From positions 87,842 to 151,841 of the forward strand of contig DMEU01000006.1 in the NCBI GenBank assembly GCA_003451585.1: DNA of 64,000 nt, given 5' to 3'. The translations under genes were made by a program, and so were the position numbers. The stretch is from Candidatus Omnitrophota bacterium. Its GTDB lineage: Bacteria > Omnitrophota > Gorgyraeia > Velamenicoccales > Velamenicoccaceae. This document shows positions 27,077 through 37,062 of this stretch, piece by piece; position 1 is the first letter of the stretch; every line of letters starts with the position of its first letter. The notes beneath the pieces were generated by a model. It did not search any database and was not told the origin of the DNA. It worked only from the letters and a program-made list of their open reading frames with translations.

Positions 27077-28130
27077 CTTATACGGCACGGGCCGGAATGA
27101 AACCGAGGTGATCGAATACCTCTGTTCATTGGTTGAAGACCGGGACGAACCGGTGAATTTTTTGCAGCTTTATCTTACCCAAAGATGCCAGCTTGCCTGT
27201 AAATATTGCGGCATGCGCGGATCTTCGGAGAGATCCGACATGTCCGAAAGCATGCTGCGTCAGGCTATCGACTTCCTCTTTACATCCGATTCTAAAGATA
27301 TTCGTCTCCAATTCTTTGGAGGAGAGCCCTTGCTGCGGTTCGATTTGGTAAAAAAGGGTGTTTCCTACGCCTTGAAAAAAGCGGAAAGGCTCGGAAAAAA
27401 ATGTAAATTTCTACTCGCAACCAATGGGCTTTCCCTCAACAAGGCCAGCCTTGATTTTTTCAGGTCAAATAATTTCTCACTTGTATTCAGCTTAGACGGC
27501 AAAGAAAAGGTGCAAGCTATCAACCGTCCGCCGCTAAAAAGGGCGTTCGCGGAAAGATATTTCAAACAAATATCGACCAATCTGGAACGCCTTGCCGCAT
27601 CCGGGGTCAGTTTTTTTGTCAATTGTGTGGTTGGGCCGGGCATGGTAAGCTATATGCCGGAAACGGTAGATTTCCTTATAAACAGAAAAGTCAGGAATAT
27701 ACGGTTTTCTTATATGATGGGTGTCTTTTGGGAGATGCCGGAAATACGAAGATTACAGGAAGAAGTGAGGGAACAATTTGTCAGATGCAAAAATGACCAT
27801 CCTGAAATTGAAATAACCGCCTGCGACGATGAACCTGTCCTTTTGTGCAGCGGCATAGCAGCTGCTCATAACGGAGATTTATTCGTAGGGTCTACCTTGC
27901 CTTTAAAGCAACGGTTTACGCATCTTCCGCGCATCAATTATTACGGGAATTTAAATCGCCTGAAGACCATAAACCTTTTGAAACGGAATAAAAAGGCCGA
28001 GGTCGAGAAAGCCCTGGGTGCGGCGCTTTGCCACAAAAATGAATTCCGCCTTTTGGCGAATAACATTTATATGGGCATACTCCATGAACGCCTCTTTAAC
28101 AGGCTCCTGAAAAATCATGACAAAAGTTAA
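27057..28130 (+). CDS. Radical SAM protein, family B
   Basis: The ATG at 27057 is preferred because a GGAGG ribosome site lies at 27041-27045; an in-frame ATG at 27039 is further inside the preceding gene. The SAM motif is CQLACKYC (Cys44, 48, 51), with QFFGGEPLLRFDLVKKGV, ATNGLSLNK and VFSLDG. The C-terminal family-B region is somewhat divergent (EPVLLCSGIAAAHNGDLF) and ends LLANNIYMGILHERLF. No auxiliary cluster is visible. Confidence 0.82.
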   Translation: MGARKISLYGTGRNETEVIEYLCSLVEDRDEPVNFLQLYLTQRCQLACKYCGMRGSSERSDMSESMLRQAIDFLFTSDSKDIRLQFFGGEPLLRFDLVKKGVSYALKKAERLGKKCKFLLATNGLSLNKASLDFFRSNNFSLVFSLDGKEKVQAINRPPLKRAFAERYFKQISTNLERLAASGVSFFVNCVVGPGMVSYMPETVDFLINRKVRNIRFSYMMGVFWEMPEIRRLQEEVREQFVRCKNDHPEIEITACDDEPVLLCSGIAAAHNGDLFVGSTLPLKQRFTHLPRINYYGNLNRLKTINLLKRNKKAEVEKALGAALCHKNEFRLLANNIYMGILHERLFNRLLKNHDKS

Positions 28131-29205
28131 TCGTTCCATCCTGTTAGAAAAGATCCGTGGTTATTCATCGATTGATACAACTGTAAGCTGCAGGGTCCAC
28201 GAAGTCTATATAATGCTTACCCTTGAGTGTAATCTAAAATGCGCATTCTGCTGCTGGTGGGGGCCTAACGGGCCATGCCGCAACCCGCTGTTCCTAAAAA
28301 AATATTCGCCCCCTGCAAACAGAAGAGATATAAAACGTTTTATAGACGAGGTAGCTGTTTTCCGCCCCAAGACGGTGAATCTATCCGGGGGCGAACCGCT
28401 TATCTTTGACGGATGGCACGATATAGCACTCTATTTAAAACGCAAAGAGATGCCCGTTTCATTGACAACGAACGGCCTGCTTTTGCCGGCTCAATCGGAT
28501 AAGATCCATGAAAGTGTCGACGACCTGAACATATCCTTCCAGGGAGCCCCTGGCAGCAATATACACAACTACATGGATATGCTGAAAAAAGGCTTGAAGC
28601 GGTTGTCTAAATTGAAAAAAATAAAAAATAGGGGCCCAAAGATACGCATTCTTTACACGCTCACCGGACAGACTTGCGGCCTTTTTAAAAAATTCAGGCG
28701 CTTCCTTAAGCAAGAGGCGATCCATGTAGACAGTATGATCTTTCAACACCGCCTCTTCATAAACGACAAGACACTTAAAGACCATAGGGCCGTATTTAAA
28801 AAAGAATTCGGTATCCTAAACACTGATTTTACCCGGGGTTTCGCCTCGCATGGAATTACAAACGGGCTCGCGTCCTTTAAAAAGCATCTGAAGGATATCA
28901 GAACGGACGCGGCAGGCAGGTTTGTCCCCAATCTCCTGGACAGCGAAATAGACGCGTATTATAACGAAAATGAGCCGCCGGCGCATTACTCGGTTTACTG
29001 CAGCGCGCCGTGGCATCAGGTGAACCTTCTTCCAAACGGAGTCATCTATACATGCAATGATTATATGCTGGGCAATATTACAAAGGCCTATTTTCCGGAC
29101 ATTTGGAATGGCCCAAAAGCAAGGCGCCTGAGAAAATTCATCTCGCGCCGGCTTTTTCCAGCCTGCAAAGGGTGCTTCTATTATTACACAGACAGGGATG
29201 CCTGA
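28117..29205 (+). CDS. Radical SAM/SPASM-type protein
   Basis: 362 residues of a type different from its neighbours. The SAM motif is CNLKCAFC (Cys38, 42, 45) followed by CWWGPNGPC. The glycine motif is LSGGEPLIFDG. The C-terminal region has YCSAPWHQVNLLPNGVIYTCNDYMLGNITK and ends RRLFPACKGCFYYYTDRD, a SPASM-like arrangement with about four further cysteines. A truncated, frameshifted copy of its second half is at 47313-47872. It overlaps the genes on both sides by 8-14 bases. Confidence 0.82.
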   Translation: MTKVNRSILLEKIRGYSSIDTTVSCRVHEVYIMLTLECNLKCAFCCWWGPNGPCRNPLFLKKYSPPANRRDIKRFIDEVAVFRPKTVNLSGGEPLIFDGWHDIALYLKRKEMPVSLTTNGLLLPAQSDKIHESVDDLNISFQGAPGSNIHNYMDMLKKGLKRLSKLKKIKNRGPKIRILYTLTGQTCGLFKKFRRFLKQEAIHVDSMIFQHRLFINDKTLKDHRAVFKKEFGILNTDFTRGFASHGITNGLASFKKHLKDIRTDAAGRFVPNLLDSEIDAYYNENEPPAHYSVYCSAPWHQVNLLPNGVIYTCNDYMLGNITKAYFPDIWNGPKARRLRKFISRRLFPACKGCFYYYTDRDA

Positions 29206-30334
29206 GATGACGGAAAAAATATTCCTTTACAACGCATTACCGTGCGAAAATAATACATTTTTTTTGCATCAAATATTCAAATTCTTCGAAAAAAACAATT
29301 ATCCGATCGTCTCTACTGCGGAAACATCGGATACCATAATTATATCTACCTGCATAGTGACACAAGAGGTGGAAGACAAGTGCAAATCGTTAATAGCGGC
29401 ATTACAAAAAAAATTTGGGACAAACAAGCGATTTATAATTTATGGCTGCCTTGCCACCCTTAAACGCGCCACGGACGGAAAAAACGGCATGATTTTCATC
29501 CCGCCTCACGATCTCGATGTCTTTAACGGCCTCTTTCAGCATACAATCCCGATTGAACAAATTAATGAAAATGTATACAGCAGGGCATTCTCGAATGAAC
29601 CCAGGGACATTTATCGCGTCCTCATCGCTCAAGGATGCGTGCATAATTGCAGCTACTGCGCAATAAAATCGGCTAAAGGCCGCCTTAAGAGCAAAAAACC
29701 AGCTAGGATTATGAGCGAGATAAAAAAAGGCGCCAAACTTGGATACAGGCATTTTAAATTGGTGGCGGATGATTGCGGCTGTTATGGAATGGATTTAGGC
29801 ACGGGCCTGGGCGTGCTTTTAGACAGAATCTGCGGGCTAGGCATAGCTATGCGGCTCGATATACACTATATCGAACCAGGCAGCTTCCTGCGTTATTTTC
29901 GACAGATCGAGCGCGCTGTAGCCAAAGGTCTTCTTAAGGATATGAACGTACCTATTCAAACCACAAGCAGGCGCATCCTAAAACTTATGAACAGACGGTA
30001 CGAGATAGAAAAAGTCATGGAGGCCGTATCCTGTCTAAAAAAGAACCATCCTGTCTTTATTTCCACGGACATTATTGCCGGCTTTCCATCCGAAACTCGC
30101 GATGATTTCCATGATACTTTGTCGAAAACTCAAATTTTTGATAAAACAGGCATTTTTTTATTCTCGCCACGAACTCATACTCCAGCTTCAAAGTTTAATC
30201 GCCAATTAAGCAGGAGCGAGATGGACTACCGCGCAAAAATAGCATCCGAACTCGAAGAAAAAGACCCTAAGCGATATCAATTTTCTGTAAAATATGACGA
30301 AAACCTCGCAGGCAAGAATCCAACAGCCCGATAG
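29198..30334 (+). CDS. Methylthiotransferase-like radical SAM protein lacking TRAM domain
   Basis: The N-terminal UPF0004-type domain has its three cysteines in ALPCENN, ISTCIVTQEVEDK and IYGCLATL, and the radical SAM core has GCVHNCSYC (Cys147, 151, 154) and the DIIAGFPSET motif, as in MiaB/MtaB/RimO enzymes, which add methylthio groups to tRNA or protein. At 378 residues it ends where a C-terminal TRAM domain would normally begin. Without that RNA-binding domain and embedded in a RiPP maturase array, it may thiomethylate a peptide. This is inference. A shorter start (29207) is possible. Confidence 0.8.
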   Translation: MPEMTEKIFLYNALPCENNTFFLHQIFKFFEKNNYPIVSTAETSDTIIISTCIVTQEVEDKCKSLIAALQKKFGTNKRFIIYGCLATLKRATDGKNGMIFIPPHDLDVFNGLFQHTIPIEQINENVYSRAFSNEPRDIYRVLIAQGCVHNCSYCAIKSAKGRLKSKKPARIMSEIKKGAKLGYRHFKLVADDCGCYGMDLGTGLGVLLDRICGLGIAMRLDIHYIEPGSFLRYFRQIERAVAKGLLKDMNVPIQTTSRRILKLMNRRYEIEKVMEAVSCLKKNHPVFISTDIIAGFPSETRDDFHDTLSKTQIFDKTGIFLFSPRTHTPASKFNRQLSRSEMDYRAKIASELEEKDPKRYQFSVKYDENLAGKNPTAR

Positions 30335-31193
30335 CAGGGTCCCTAAAAATAACCCGTCCGCCTCAAGGCTGCGAAACTGCTCCTTGCGCATAGTAATCAC
30401 TGATAAATGCAACCAAAAATGCATTTACTGTAATGCCGTAGACAGCCTGGACACATCTTCATATAAAAAAACGGATATCCTCAAAAAGATACTCTCCGGC
30501 ATCCAAAAGGACACTCTGGTATTTTCCGGAGGGGAGCCTACCCTGGAACCGTTGCTTGAAGACTACATCCGATTCGCCAAAAAGTGCCGCTACAAGAACA
30601 TAGTGGTCCTGAGCAACGGGGTACGTTTAGCCTGCAATGATTATTGCCTTGGCCTTAAAAAAGCCGGGCTTACGGGTGTCCAGCTTTCCGTCCCCCATTA
30701 CGATGCCGCCGTTTTTGATTCGATAACATCCGGCCACGGCCACCTGAAATATCTTATAGAGGCGGCCCGCAATCTCAACTCTTCGGCGATCGATCTCTTT
30801 GCGAGCGTTGTTATCTCGGCATTTAATTACCGCGCCTTGGATAAATTAGCCGCGTTTGTGCACGCGAGGTTAAAGATCAAGAACATTATATTTTATTTTA
30901 TAGAGCGCTGCCTGAATGTGGATGACAACCCATGGACCGTCCCGGATATCCGCGACTCGATGCCTTTCATCCGCAAAGCGATAAAATACTGCCGCAAACA
31001 CGATATCAGGCATAAATTTTCCGGCACAGGGCTTCCTTTTTGCATTCTGAAGCTCAACGGGTTCGGGTTCGAAAGAGAGGATTTTATAGAGGCCGCGCGT
31101 TCATACAGAAGGCCTTACCTGCAGCTTCCGCGCGCGGTATGCCGTAATTGCCCGGAAACAACTGAATGCCCTTGGGGAACCACACAACCATGA
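30294..31193 (+). CDS. HxsC-like radical SAM protein (family A)
   Basis: SAM motif CNQKCIYC (Cys39, 43, 46), glycine motif VFSGGEPTLEP, VVLSNGVRLACNDYC and a short C-terminal CRNCPETTECPWG cluster (CxxCx5C, Pro in place of Gly). The HDxLTG segment reads FDSITSGHGHLKYLIEAARNL. At 299 residues it is a compact member. The first 25 residues overlap the preceding gene by 41 bases; no later Met precedes the cluster motif. Confidence 0.8.
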   Translation: MTKTSQARIQQPDSRVPKNNPSASRLRNCSLRIVITDKCNQKCIYCNAVDSLDTSSYKKTDILKKILSGIQKDTLVFSGGEPTLEPLLEDYIRFAKKCRYKNIVVLSNGVRLACNDYCLGLKKAGLTGVQLSVPHYDAAVFDSITSGHGHLKYLIEAARNLNSSAIDLFASVVISAFNYRALDKLAAFVHARLKIKNIIFYFIERCLNVDDNPWTVPDIRDSMPFIRKAIKYCRKHDIRHKFSGTGLPFCILKLNGFGFEREDFIEAARSYRRPYLQLPRAVCRNCPETTECPWGTTQP

Positions 31194-33055
31194 AAACAGC
31201 AGAATCCGCGTTTGCAACGGTCTATATCACTCGAAAGTGCAATAATCGCTGTCTGCACTGCTACCAGTCCGATTTTTCTTTACCGGCAGACCCGGAACGG
31301 GTCAAAAAAAGCTTAAAAAAAATAGCGTCTTTAGGCATCAAACGGATTGAATTCAGCGGGGGCGAGCCTACCTGCGAAAAAGAACTGCCCGCCTTGACGG
31401 CATTCGCGAAAAAGGCCGGATTTGAATCCATATTTTTGGCCACCAACGGAAAGCTCATGGCTTATCCGTCTTACAGCTCGCTCTTGGTCCAGCTTGGGAT
31501 CCAATCGGCCAGTATTCCGTTCTTTTCTTATAATCGGCCTGTTTTTAACCGTTTGGCCAACGCAGCCGACGCATTTGAAATGACGGTAAAAGGCATCGAA
31601 AACCTCCGCCGTAATAATAATTTCCACATTCACTGCGTCATCCCTGTCACCTGCCTCAATTACAAAGACTTGCCGTCAACCGTTTCGTTCCTGCTTAAAT
31701 TAGGGGTAAACCTCATAGGGATGCAATTCCTCATTCCTTTCGATATCTTCAATCCGCTGGAACCGGCAAATCGGCAGCTGTTGAAAAATATACCAGCATA
31801 TACGGATGCCCGCCCTTACGTCAAGGGCGCCCTTGGAATGGCGGCAAAGGGAGGAGTAAGGTGCTACATAGAAAATGCCCCGCAATGCCAGCTTGAAGGC
31901 ATGGGAAGCCGCGTAATCAATGAATTGACAGGCCCGGACAATTACTTCATCGGGCCCGAAGGCTCGATAGGCAAAACAGCCGGCCTGCTGCAAAAAGGCA
32001 CGTTCAAGACCTCCGCATGCGCGGAATGTTCTTTTACCGATAAATGCCCGGGGCTCTTCTTCTCTTATCAAAAAAAATTCGCCGCACATAATGATACGGC
32101 CTTAAAACACAGGCATTCTTATCTTTCCGTGGATATCCAATACGGGCCATGCGAATACCGCTGCAGCTTCTGCGCGAGACAGGAAGGGGGCATACCTTTT
32201 CACTCCATCAGGGAGACGCGGCCATTCACACCCGGCCTGGAGTATCTCAAAAATCTTTTGCGGCGGCACGCAAAACGCGGTTTCCGTAACATACATATCT
32301 ACGGCAGAGAGCGTGCCGACACCTTGGCCGCGACCAGACGGATACTTTTGACGGCTAAAAAGGAGAAATTCAAAAAGGTCACTCTCTGGAGCTCGGGATT
32401 GCGTTTCTCCGGAAAAAAACACGTCAAAATGCTCTTGAAACACGGCGCCACAGATTTTAAAATGCCCATCTACGGTTACGACGATAAGACCCATGACAGC
32501 ATCACCCGTTCAAAAGGGTCTTTTCTCCGGTTAAAAAAAAGCATCGAAACGCTGAATTCAATTAAAGCGCCGTTCGAACTGCACACTATCCTTCTCAGGT
32601 CGAACTTGAGCTCGTTCCCGGATCTGTGCGGCGTAGCCGAGAAAAAATTCGGCATGTCTTCACTGGAATTATTGATGTACATGCCCGAAGGCGGGTTGAG
32701 CCGCAATGAAAAAGACCCTTACCTGGCCAATCTCGTTAGTTTTAGCGCCATATTCAACCAGCTTAAATCTTTCAAAAGCGGCCTTAGCCTTAATTGCGTG
32801 CTCTTTCCTGATTGTGTGGCCGAAAAATTCCGTCCCCATTTCCGTAAAGTGAATATCCACGGCCTTGATCTGACGTGGGTCATCTCGCTTAAACAAAACC
32901 GTCTCGATTATAAAATAGTGGACGAAAGACACGGCATGACCCACACAAAAATTTGTCAGGGTTGCGTGAAAAAACCAACCTGCAAGGGCATATTCAAGAA
33001 TTACCTTGATATATTCGGCCATGACGGTATCAGCGCGATCAACCGAGGCACATGA
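31190..33055 (+). CDS. Tandem double HxsC-like radical SAM protein
   Basis: Two family-A modules in one 621-residue chain, starting from the ATG at 31190 that overlaps the upstream TGA. Module 1: CNNRCLHC (Cys17, 21, 24), EFSGGEPTCEK, TNGKLMAYPSY, and a CAECSFTDKCPG cluster near residue 280. Module 2: CEYRCSFC (Cys321, 325, 328), then IYGRERADT where a GGEP motif is expected, HDSITRSKGSFLRL, and CQGCVKKPTCKGIFKNYLDIFG. Module 2 keeps all cysteines but has lost the glycine motif that contacts SAM, so it may be weak or structural. The architecture looks like a direct in-frame fusion of two neighbouring genes. Confidence 0.82.
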   Translation: MKTAESAFATVYITRKCNNRCLHCYQSDFSLPADPERVKKSLKKIASLGIKRIEFSGGEPTCEKELPALTAFAKKAGFESIFLATNGKLMAYPSYSSLLVQLGIQSASIPFFSYNRPVFNRLANAADAFEMTVKGIENLRRNNNFHIHCVIPVTCLNYKDLPSTVSFLLKLGVNLIGMQFLIPFDIFNPLEPANRQLLKNIPAYTDARPYVKGALGMAAKGGVRCYIENAPQCQLEGMGSRVINELTGPDNYFIGPEGSIGKTAGLLQKGTFKTSACAECSFTDKCPGLFFSYQKKFAAHNDTALKHRHSYLSVDIQYGPCEYRCSFCARQEGGIPFHSIRETRPFTPGLEYLKNLLRRHAKRGFRNIHIYGRERADTLAATRRILLTAKKEKFKKVTLWSSGLRFSGKKHVKMLLKHGATDFKMPIYGYDDKTHDSITRSKGSFLRLKKSIETLNSIKAPFELHTILLRSNLSSFPDLCGVAEKKFGMSSLELLMYMPEGGLSRNEKDPYLANLVSFSAIFNQLKSFKSGLSLNCVLFPDCVAEKFRPHFRKVNIHGLDLTWVISLKQNRLDYKIVDERHGMTHTKICQGCVKKPTCKGIFKNYLDIFGHDGISAINRGT

Positions 33056-33906
33056 TGGATGTGACGCTGACACTAATGTGCAATAACCGCTGCTCTATAT
33101 GCGCCAGGCGCGATTATCTGAGCATGATAGCCTGCCGTTCAAAAAAAGACATGGCCCGCGCCGTCCGGGCCGCGCGGCATCATTCCGATAACATAGTCCT
33201 TTCAGGGGGCGAGGCAACACTGTTAAAAAACTTAAAAGACGTCGTCTTGTTGTGCCGGGCGTTAAAATTCACGCACATAGGCCTTATATCTAACGGCCGT
33301 CTGCTTAAAAACATGCCATTCGCCGTTGAACTGGCGGATAGCGGGATCGATGATTTCGCGATCTCTCTGCATAGTTTTGACGAGGAAGTCCACGATGAAA
33401 TGACTCGCAGGCCCGGGAGCGCGAGAGAGTCAAAAAAGGGAGTGCGCAATCTCTTGAAATTGTCGGAGCAGCGCGCTATTTCCTTCAGGATCAATCTCGT
33501 CCTGGCGAAAGCGAACGCGGAAACCATACCCTGCACTATACGTCGATTGAGTCATTGGGGAGTAAATAATTTTATCCTTGCCGAACAGATCATACTTGCC
33601 GGAAAAAATCAAAATACCCTTTCTTTGGAAGAAATCCGCATGCGGTTGGAAGCGGTGAACGATATTGCGTTAGAGGAAGGGGTAACGATCCGGCTGCGGG
33701 GATTCGCCCCATGCCTTATGCCCGGCAAAATAAAAAAATTCTTATCACACGAACCGCATAACGTCAATACTTTTGAAAAACCAGGCGCAAAAAAAAATGC
33801 GTACCTGCGGTCTTTTCAAAACATATTTACCAAAACCGATGAATGCCGTGGCTGTCACCATAATGCAACCTGCCCAGGCCTGCAGAAGGGCTATTTACAC
33901 ATATGA
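33052..33906 (+). CDS. HxsC-like radical SAM protein (family A)
   Basis: A 284-residue minimal member. It starts almost at the cluster motif CNNRCSIC (Cys10, 14, 17). It has VLSGGEATLLKN, SNGRLLKNMPF, SLHSFDEEVHDEMTRRPGSARESKKGVRNL and a C-terminal CRGCHHNATCPGLQKGYL. ATG codons at 33052 and 33055 are both possible; the first overlaps the stop of the preceding gene. Confidence 0.82.
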   Translation: MMDVTLTLMCNNRCSICARRDYLSMIACRSKKDMARAVRAARHHSDNIVLSGGEATLLKNLKDVVLLCRALKFTHIGLISNGRLLKNMPFAVELADSGIDDFAISLHSFDEEVHDEMTRRPGSARESKKGVRNLLKLSEQRAISFRINLVLAKANAETIPCTIRRLSHWGVNNFILAEQIILAGKNQNTLSLEEIRMRLEAVNDIALEEGVTIRLRGFAPCLMPGKIKKFLSHEPHNVNTFEKPGAKKNAYLRSFQNIFTKTDECRGCHHNATCPGLQKGYLHI

Positions 33907-36101
33907 AAAACGGAAAGATCGTATTACTCAACCCCACAGCGCCAGAAAATCCTCCGAATTATTTCGGCCCGCCCTACGGCCTTAGTCTTATAGCCGCTTC
34001 TCTTTTAAGGCAGGGCAGGAATGTGTTGGCTTACGATTTCGCCGGAATACCGCTAGCCGATTCATTGGAATCCATAAAGCAAATAATACTGACACAGCGC
34101 CCATCTTATGCAGGCATACCCATACAGAGTTCAACAAGAGGGGCGGTCTACAGCATAACTGAAACAATAAAGAAAACCGGCTTAAACATTAAAATCATAC
34201 TTGGAGGCCCGTTCACAACTACACACTACCGGCTTCTTTTGGAAAATTTCCCAGTAGACTATACGGTGATCGGTGACGGCGAAAAGACCGTATTGGAGCT
34301 TCTGGAATGCCTGGATGCCGGAATAGAACCAATTGGCATAGCCGGGTTGGCATTGCGCAAAAATAACAAGATCTTGCGTTCTCCGGACCGTATGAACGAG
34401 TCCGACCTGGACAAGCTCCCGACGCCCGCTTTTCACTTATTCGAGGACTTCGAAAAACGCATCAATGAACAAGGCCCATGGCACAATAACAGGGATTTTA
34501 CACTGGGCCAAAGGAGTACAAACGTAAAAAACTCCCTGTTGTTATTGTCTTCGAGAGGTTGTGTATACAGCTGTAACTTCTGCCCGATGAGTTCTGTGCT
34601 AAAAAATAAGATCAGGTTCCACAGCCCGGGGTATTTCGTATCCATGGTGGAACACTTTTACAAAAAATATGATATCCGCGATTTCACTTTCGGAGATAAT
34701 TTTTTTACGCTCATCCGCCAAAGGGCGCTTTCGATATGCGACGAAATAATAAGGCGCGGGCTCAGGATACGCTGGAACTGCATGACCAGGCCTGATGCGG
34801 TAGATTTAGAACTTCTGACAAAAATGCGCCTGGCTGGATGTTTTGAGGTATCTTACGGCGTCGAGAGCGGCTCGCCGAAGATACAGCGGGCAACCGGCAA
34901 AAACCTCGATCTTGAGCGCACTGAAGAAGCCTTCAGGCATACTGGTTTAGCGCGCATGCGGAGCATTCTAATGTTGATGGTAGGAAACACAAAAGAGTCG
35001 GAAAAAACCGTAGACGAAACTCTCGCATACGCCCGCCGGATACGGACAGACAACGTCCTGGTTAAGCAGGCCCGGGTCTACCCAGGCACGAAAATACACA
35101 GCCTTTACGAAAGCTGGGGAGGATTCAAAAAAGGCCATTACCTGGGATCGGACCCTGAACCTCCGATCCTGGCGCGGCCAGGCCAGGAAGATAAGATAAA
35201 AGGATTATACTCCAGTGTATGGCCAAAAACCATCGCCATACACCTCCGGTCTGCCTGCAATAACCGGTGCGCGTGCTGTAAACAGGCTGCTGGGCCGTCA
35301 AAAAGCTTGACTCGGATCAAGAACGAACTGGACCTTGCGTACAACCGGGCTGAAACCGTCATATTCTGCGGAGGGGAGCCGATCTTACATAAAAATTTTT
35401 CGGATGTCACGGCTTACGCGTCGCTCATTGGAATACACCACCAACAGCTCTACACCAACGGCCGCATATTCGCCTACAAGACGCTAGCCAAAAAAATAGC
35501 CTCTTGGCACCAGATCGAGACGATCATCATCCCTTTTTTCGGGGATACGGCGATGCACGATCTAACGGCCCGCGTAAAAGGTGCCTTTGAACAAACCATC
35601 AACGGAATACGCAATATAAGGGCATCCTGCGGACAGGCAAAATGCCTGCAAGCGAATATTATTGTTGACCGGCGTAATATCGGCACCTTGCGGAAACTTA
35701 CCGGCCGGCTTTCAACCTGCGGGATCGACCGCTTCCATTTTATTTACGGGGCTGACTCCAAGGCAACGATCGCCCTTGACGCAAAGGATATGCCCCCCAT
35801 CAAGGCATCTGCGCGCACCTTAAAAAATTTAGTCGGGGATCTGGCACAAAAAAGAAAGGCGGCCACCTTTGAAGGATGGCCTTTATGCCTCCTTGGAAGA
35901 TTAACGATCGGCGCCTACGAATGGCACGCGCCGTTTGATGAAGTCATCACACTGCGCCCAAAGATCCATTTATGCAGGGAAGTACGAAAAAAAATGAAAG
36001 CCAAACCGTCTTTCTGCGAGGGCTGCGGAAAGTCTCAGGCATGCGAGGGTGTTTGGAAGTCATACCTACGACATTATGGTACCGCTGATATCCGACAATA
36101 A
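33903..36101 (+). CDS. Cobalamin-type radical SAM fused to HxsC-like radical SAM
   Basis: A 732-residue fusion. The N-terminal B12-binding-like part has YGLSLIAASLLRQG, PSYAGIPIQSS, IILGGPFTT and TVIGDGEKT. The first radical SAM core has GCVYSCNFC (Cys220, 224, 227) and VSYGVESGSPKIQRATGK. From about residue 440 a family-A module begins: CNNRCACC (Cys452, 456, 459), FCGGEPILHKN, TNGRIFAYKTL, HDLTARVKGAFEQTINGIRNI and CEGCGKSQACEGVWKSYLRHYG. It joins the same two enzyme types that occur as separate genes elsewhere in the array. Confidence 0.82.
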   Translation: MKNGKIVLLNPTAPENPPNYFGPPYGLSLIAASLLRQGRNVLAYDFAGIPLADSLESIKQIILTQRPSYAGIPIQSSTRGAVYSITETIKKTGLNIKIILGGPFTTTHYRLLLENFPVDYTVIGDGEKTVLELLECLDAGIEPIGIAGLALRKNNKILRSPDRMNESDLDKLPTPAFHLFEDFEKRINEQGPWHNNRDFTLGQRSTNVKNSLLLLSSRGCVYSCNFCPMSSVLKNKIRFHSPGYFVSMVEHFYKKYDIRDFTFGDNFFTLIRQRALSICDEIIRRGLRIRWNCMTRPDAVDLELLTKMRLAGCFEVSYGVESGSPKIQRATGKNLDLERTEEAFRHTGLARMRSILMLMVGNTKESEKTVDETLAYARRIRTDNVLVKQARVYPGTKIHSLYESWGGFKKGHYLGSDPEPPILARPGQEDKIKGLYSSVWPKTIAIHLRSACNNRCACCKQAAGPSKSLTRIKNELDLAYNRAETVIFCGGEPILHKNFSDVTAYASLIGIHHQQLYTNGRIFAYKTLAKKIASWHQIETIIIPFFGDTAMHDLTARVKGAFEQTINGIRNIRASCGQAKCLQANIIVDRRNIGTLRKLTGRLSTCGIDRFHFIYGADSKATIALDAKDMPPIKASARTLKNLVGDLAQKRKAATFEGWPLCLLGRLTIGAYEWHAPFDEVITLRPKIHLCREVRKKMKAKPSFCEGCGKSQACEGVWKSYLRHYGTADIRQ

Positions 36102-37062
36102 GAATACCGGAGCGAATGCCGCTAATATGGCGATAGCGCTCACTCATCATTGCCAGATGAACTGCCGTTATTGCGGTATTTCGTCAAAAAGCTTCGATAT
36201 GCGCCAAGAAACGCTCTACAAATCAATAGACATCCTATTTTCGGCACAACATAACGATATAGAGCTGCAATTTTTCGGCGGTGAACCGCTTATCAGGTTC
36301 GACCTCATAAATAAGGCTGTATCTTACTCCCGCGAAAAAGCGGAAAATACTAAAAAAGAGATAACTTTCCTGTTGACTACGAACGGATTGCTCTTGAACA
36401 GGAAAATACTTGATTATTTCCGGGCTTTACGCGCAACCGTACTCTTAAGCCTTGATGGCGCGCCTGCCGCGCACCTTAAAAGCAGGCCTCTAAAAAATAA
36501 AAATGGGCCCCATGCTTATGAATCGATTATGCATGCCCTGCGAGGCCTGCAGGAAAGAAAGATGGATTTTTTCATCAACCTTGTCTACACTGAAAAAAAC
36601 CTGAAGATACTGTTCGATAACGTATCATTCCTGGCCGCAAACGGCATAAAGAAGATTAAATTATCCTATGCCGTGGGTTCGAAATTCAAGGAAAGCGACG
36701 CCTGCGCAGTTTACGGCACGCTTGAAGAAATATTCCACGCGTTTCCGGCCCTGGAATTCCCGGGCTCCTGCGGAGAAAATGAGCCCATCCTGGCCACGCC
36801 TCAGATCACCGTGGATTCCACAGGTATGGTTTATCGCGGATGCGCTCTTGTACTAGAAAAGAAATACCCTGGTTTCAACAGGCTTATGCGCGTAGGCCCG
36901 GTAAAAGATGCGCCTGATTACAAGTCATTGCAAAGAACGGCGGCTCAACAGACCGAATTCCTTCTGGAACGAAAAAGAGAGATACCTGCGGTATTATTGG
37001 ACAACCTGCGTTTCGGCCAGACACTTAAGGAATTATTGTCTGCGCGGAGAATGCGAACATGA
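36076..37062 (+). CDS. Radical SAM protein, family B
   Basis: The ATG at 36076 is chosen over the GTG at 36049, which lies further inside the preceding gene. The SAM motif is CQMNCRYC (Cys26, 30, 33), with QFFGGEPLIRFDLINKAV, LTTNGLLLNRK and LSLDGAPAAH. The family-B C-terminus has EPILATPQITVDSTGMVYRGCALVLEKKYP, VGPVKD and VLLDNLRFGQTLKELL, with no auxiliary cluster. The remaining overlap with the upstream fusion gene is 26 bases. Confidence 0.82.
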   Translation: MVPLISDNKNTGANAANMAIALTHHCQMNCRYCGISSKSFDMRQETLYKSIDILFSAQHNDIELQFFGGEPLIRFDLINKAVSYSREKAENTKKEITFLLTTNGLLLNRKILDYFRALRATVLLSLDGAPAAHLKSRPLKNKNGPHAYESIMHALRGLQERKMDFFINLVYTEKNLKILFDNVSFLAANGIKKIKLSYAVGSKFKESDACAVYGTLEEIFHAFPALEFPGSCGENEPILATPQITVDSTGMVYRGCALVLEKKYPGFNRLMRVGPVKDAPDYKSLQRTAAQQTEFLLERKREIPAVLLDNLRFGQTLKELLSARRMRT

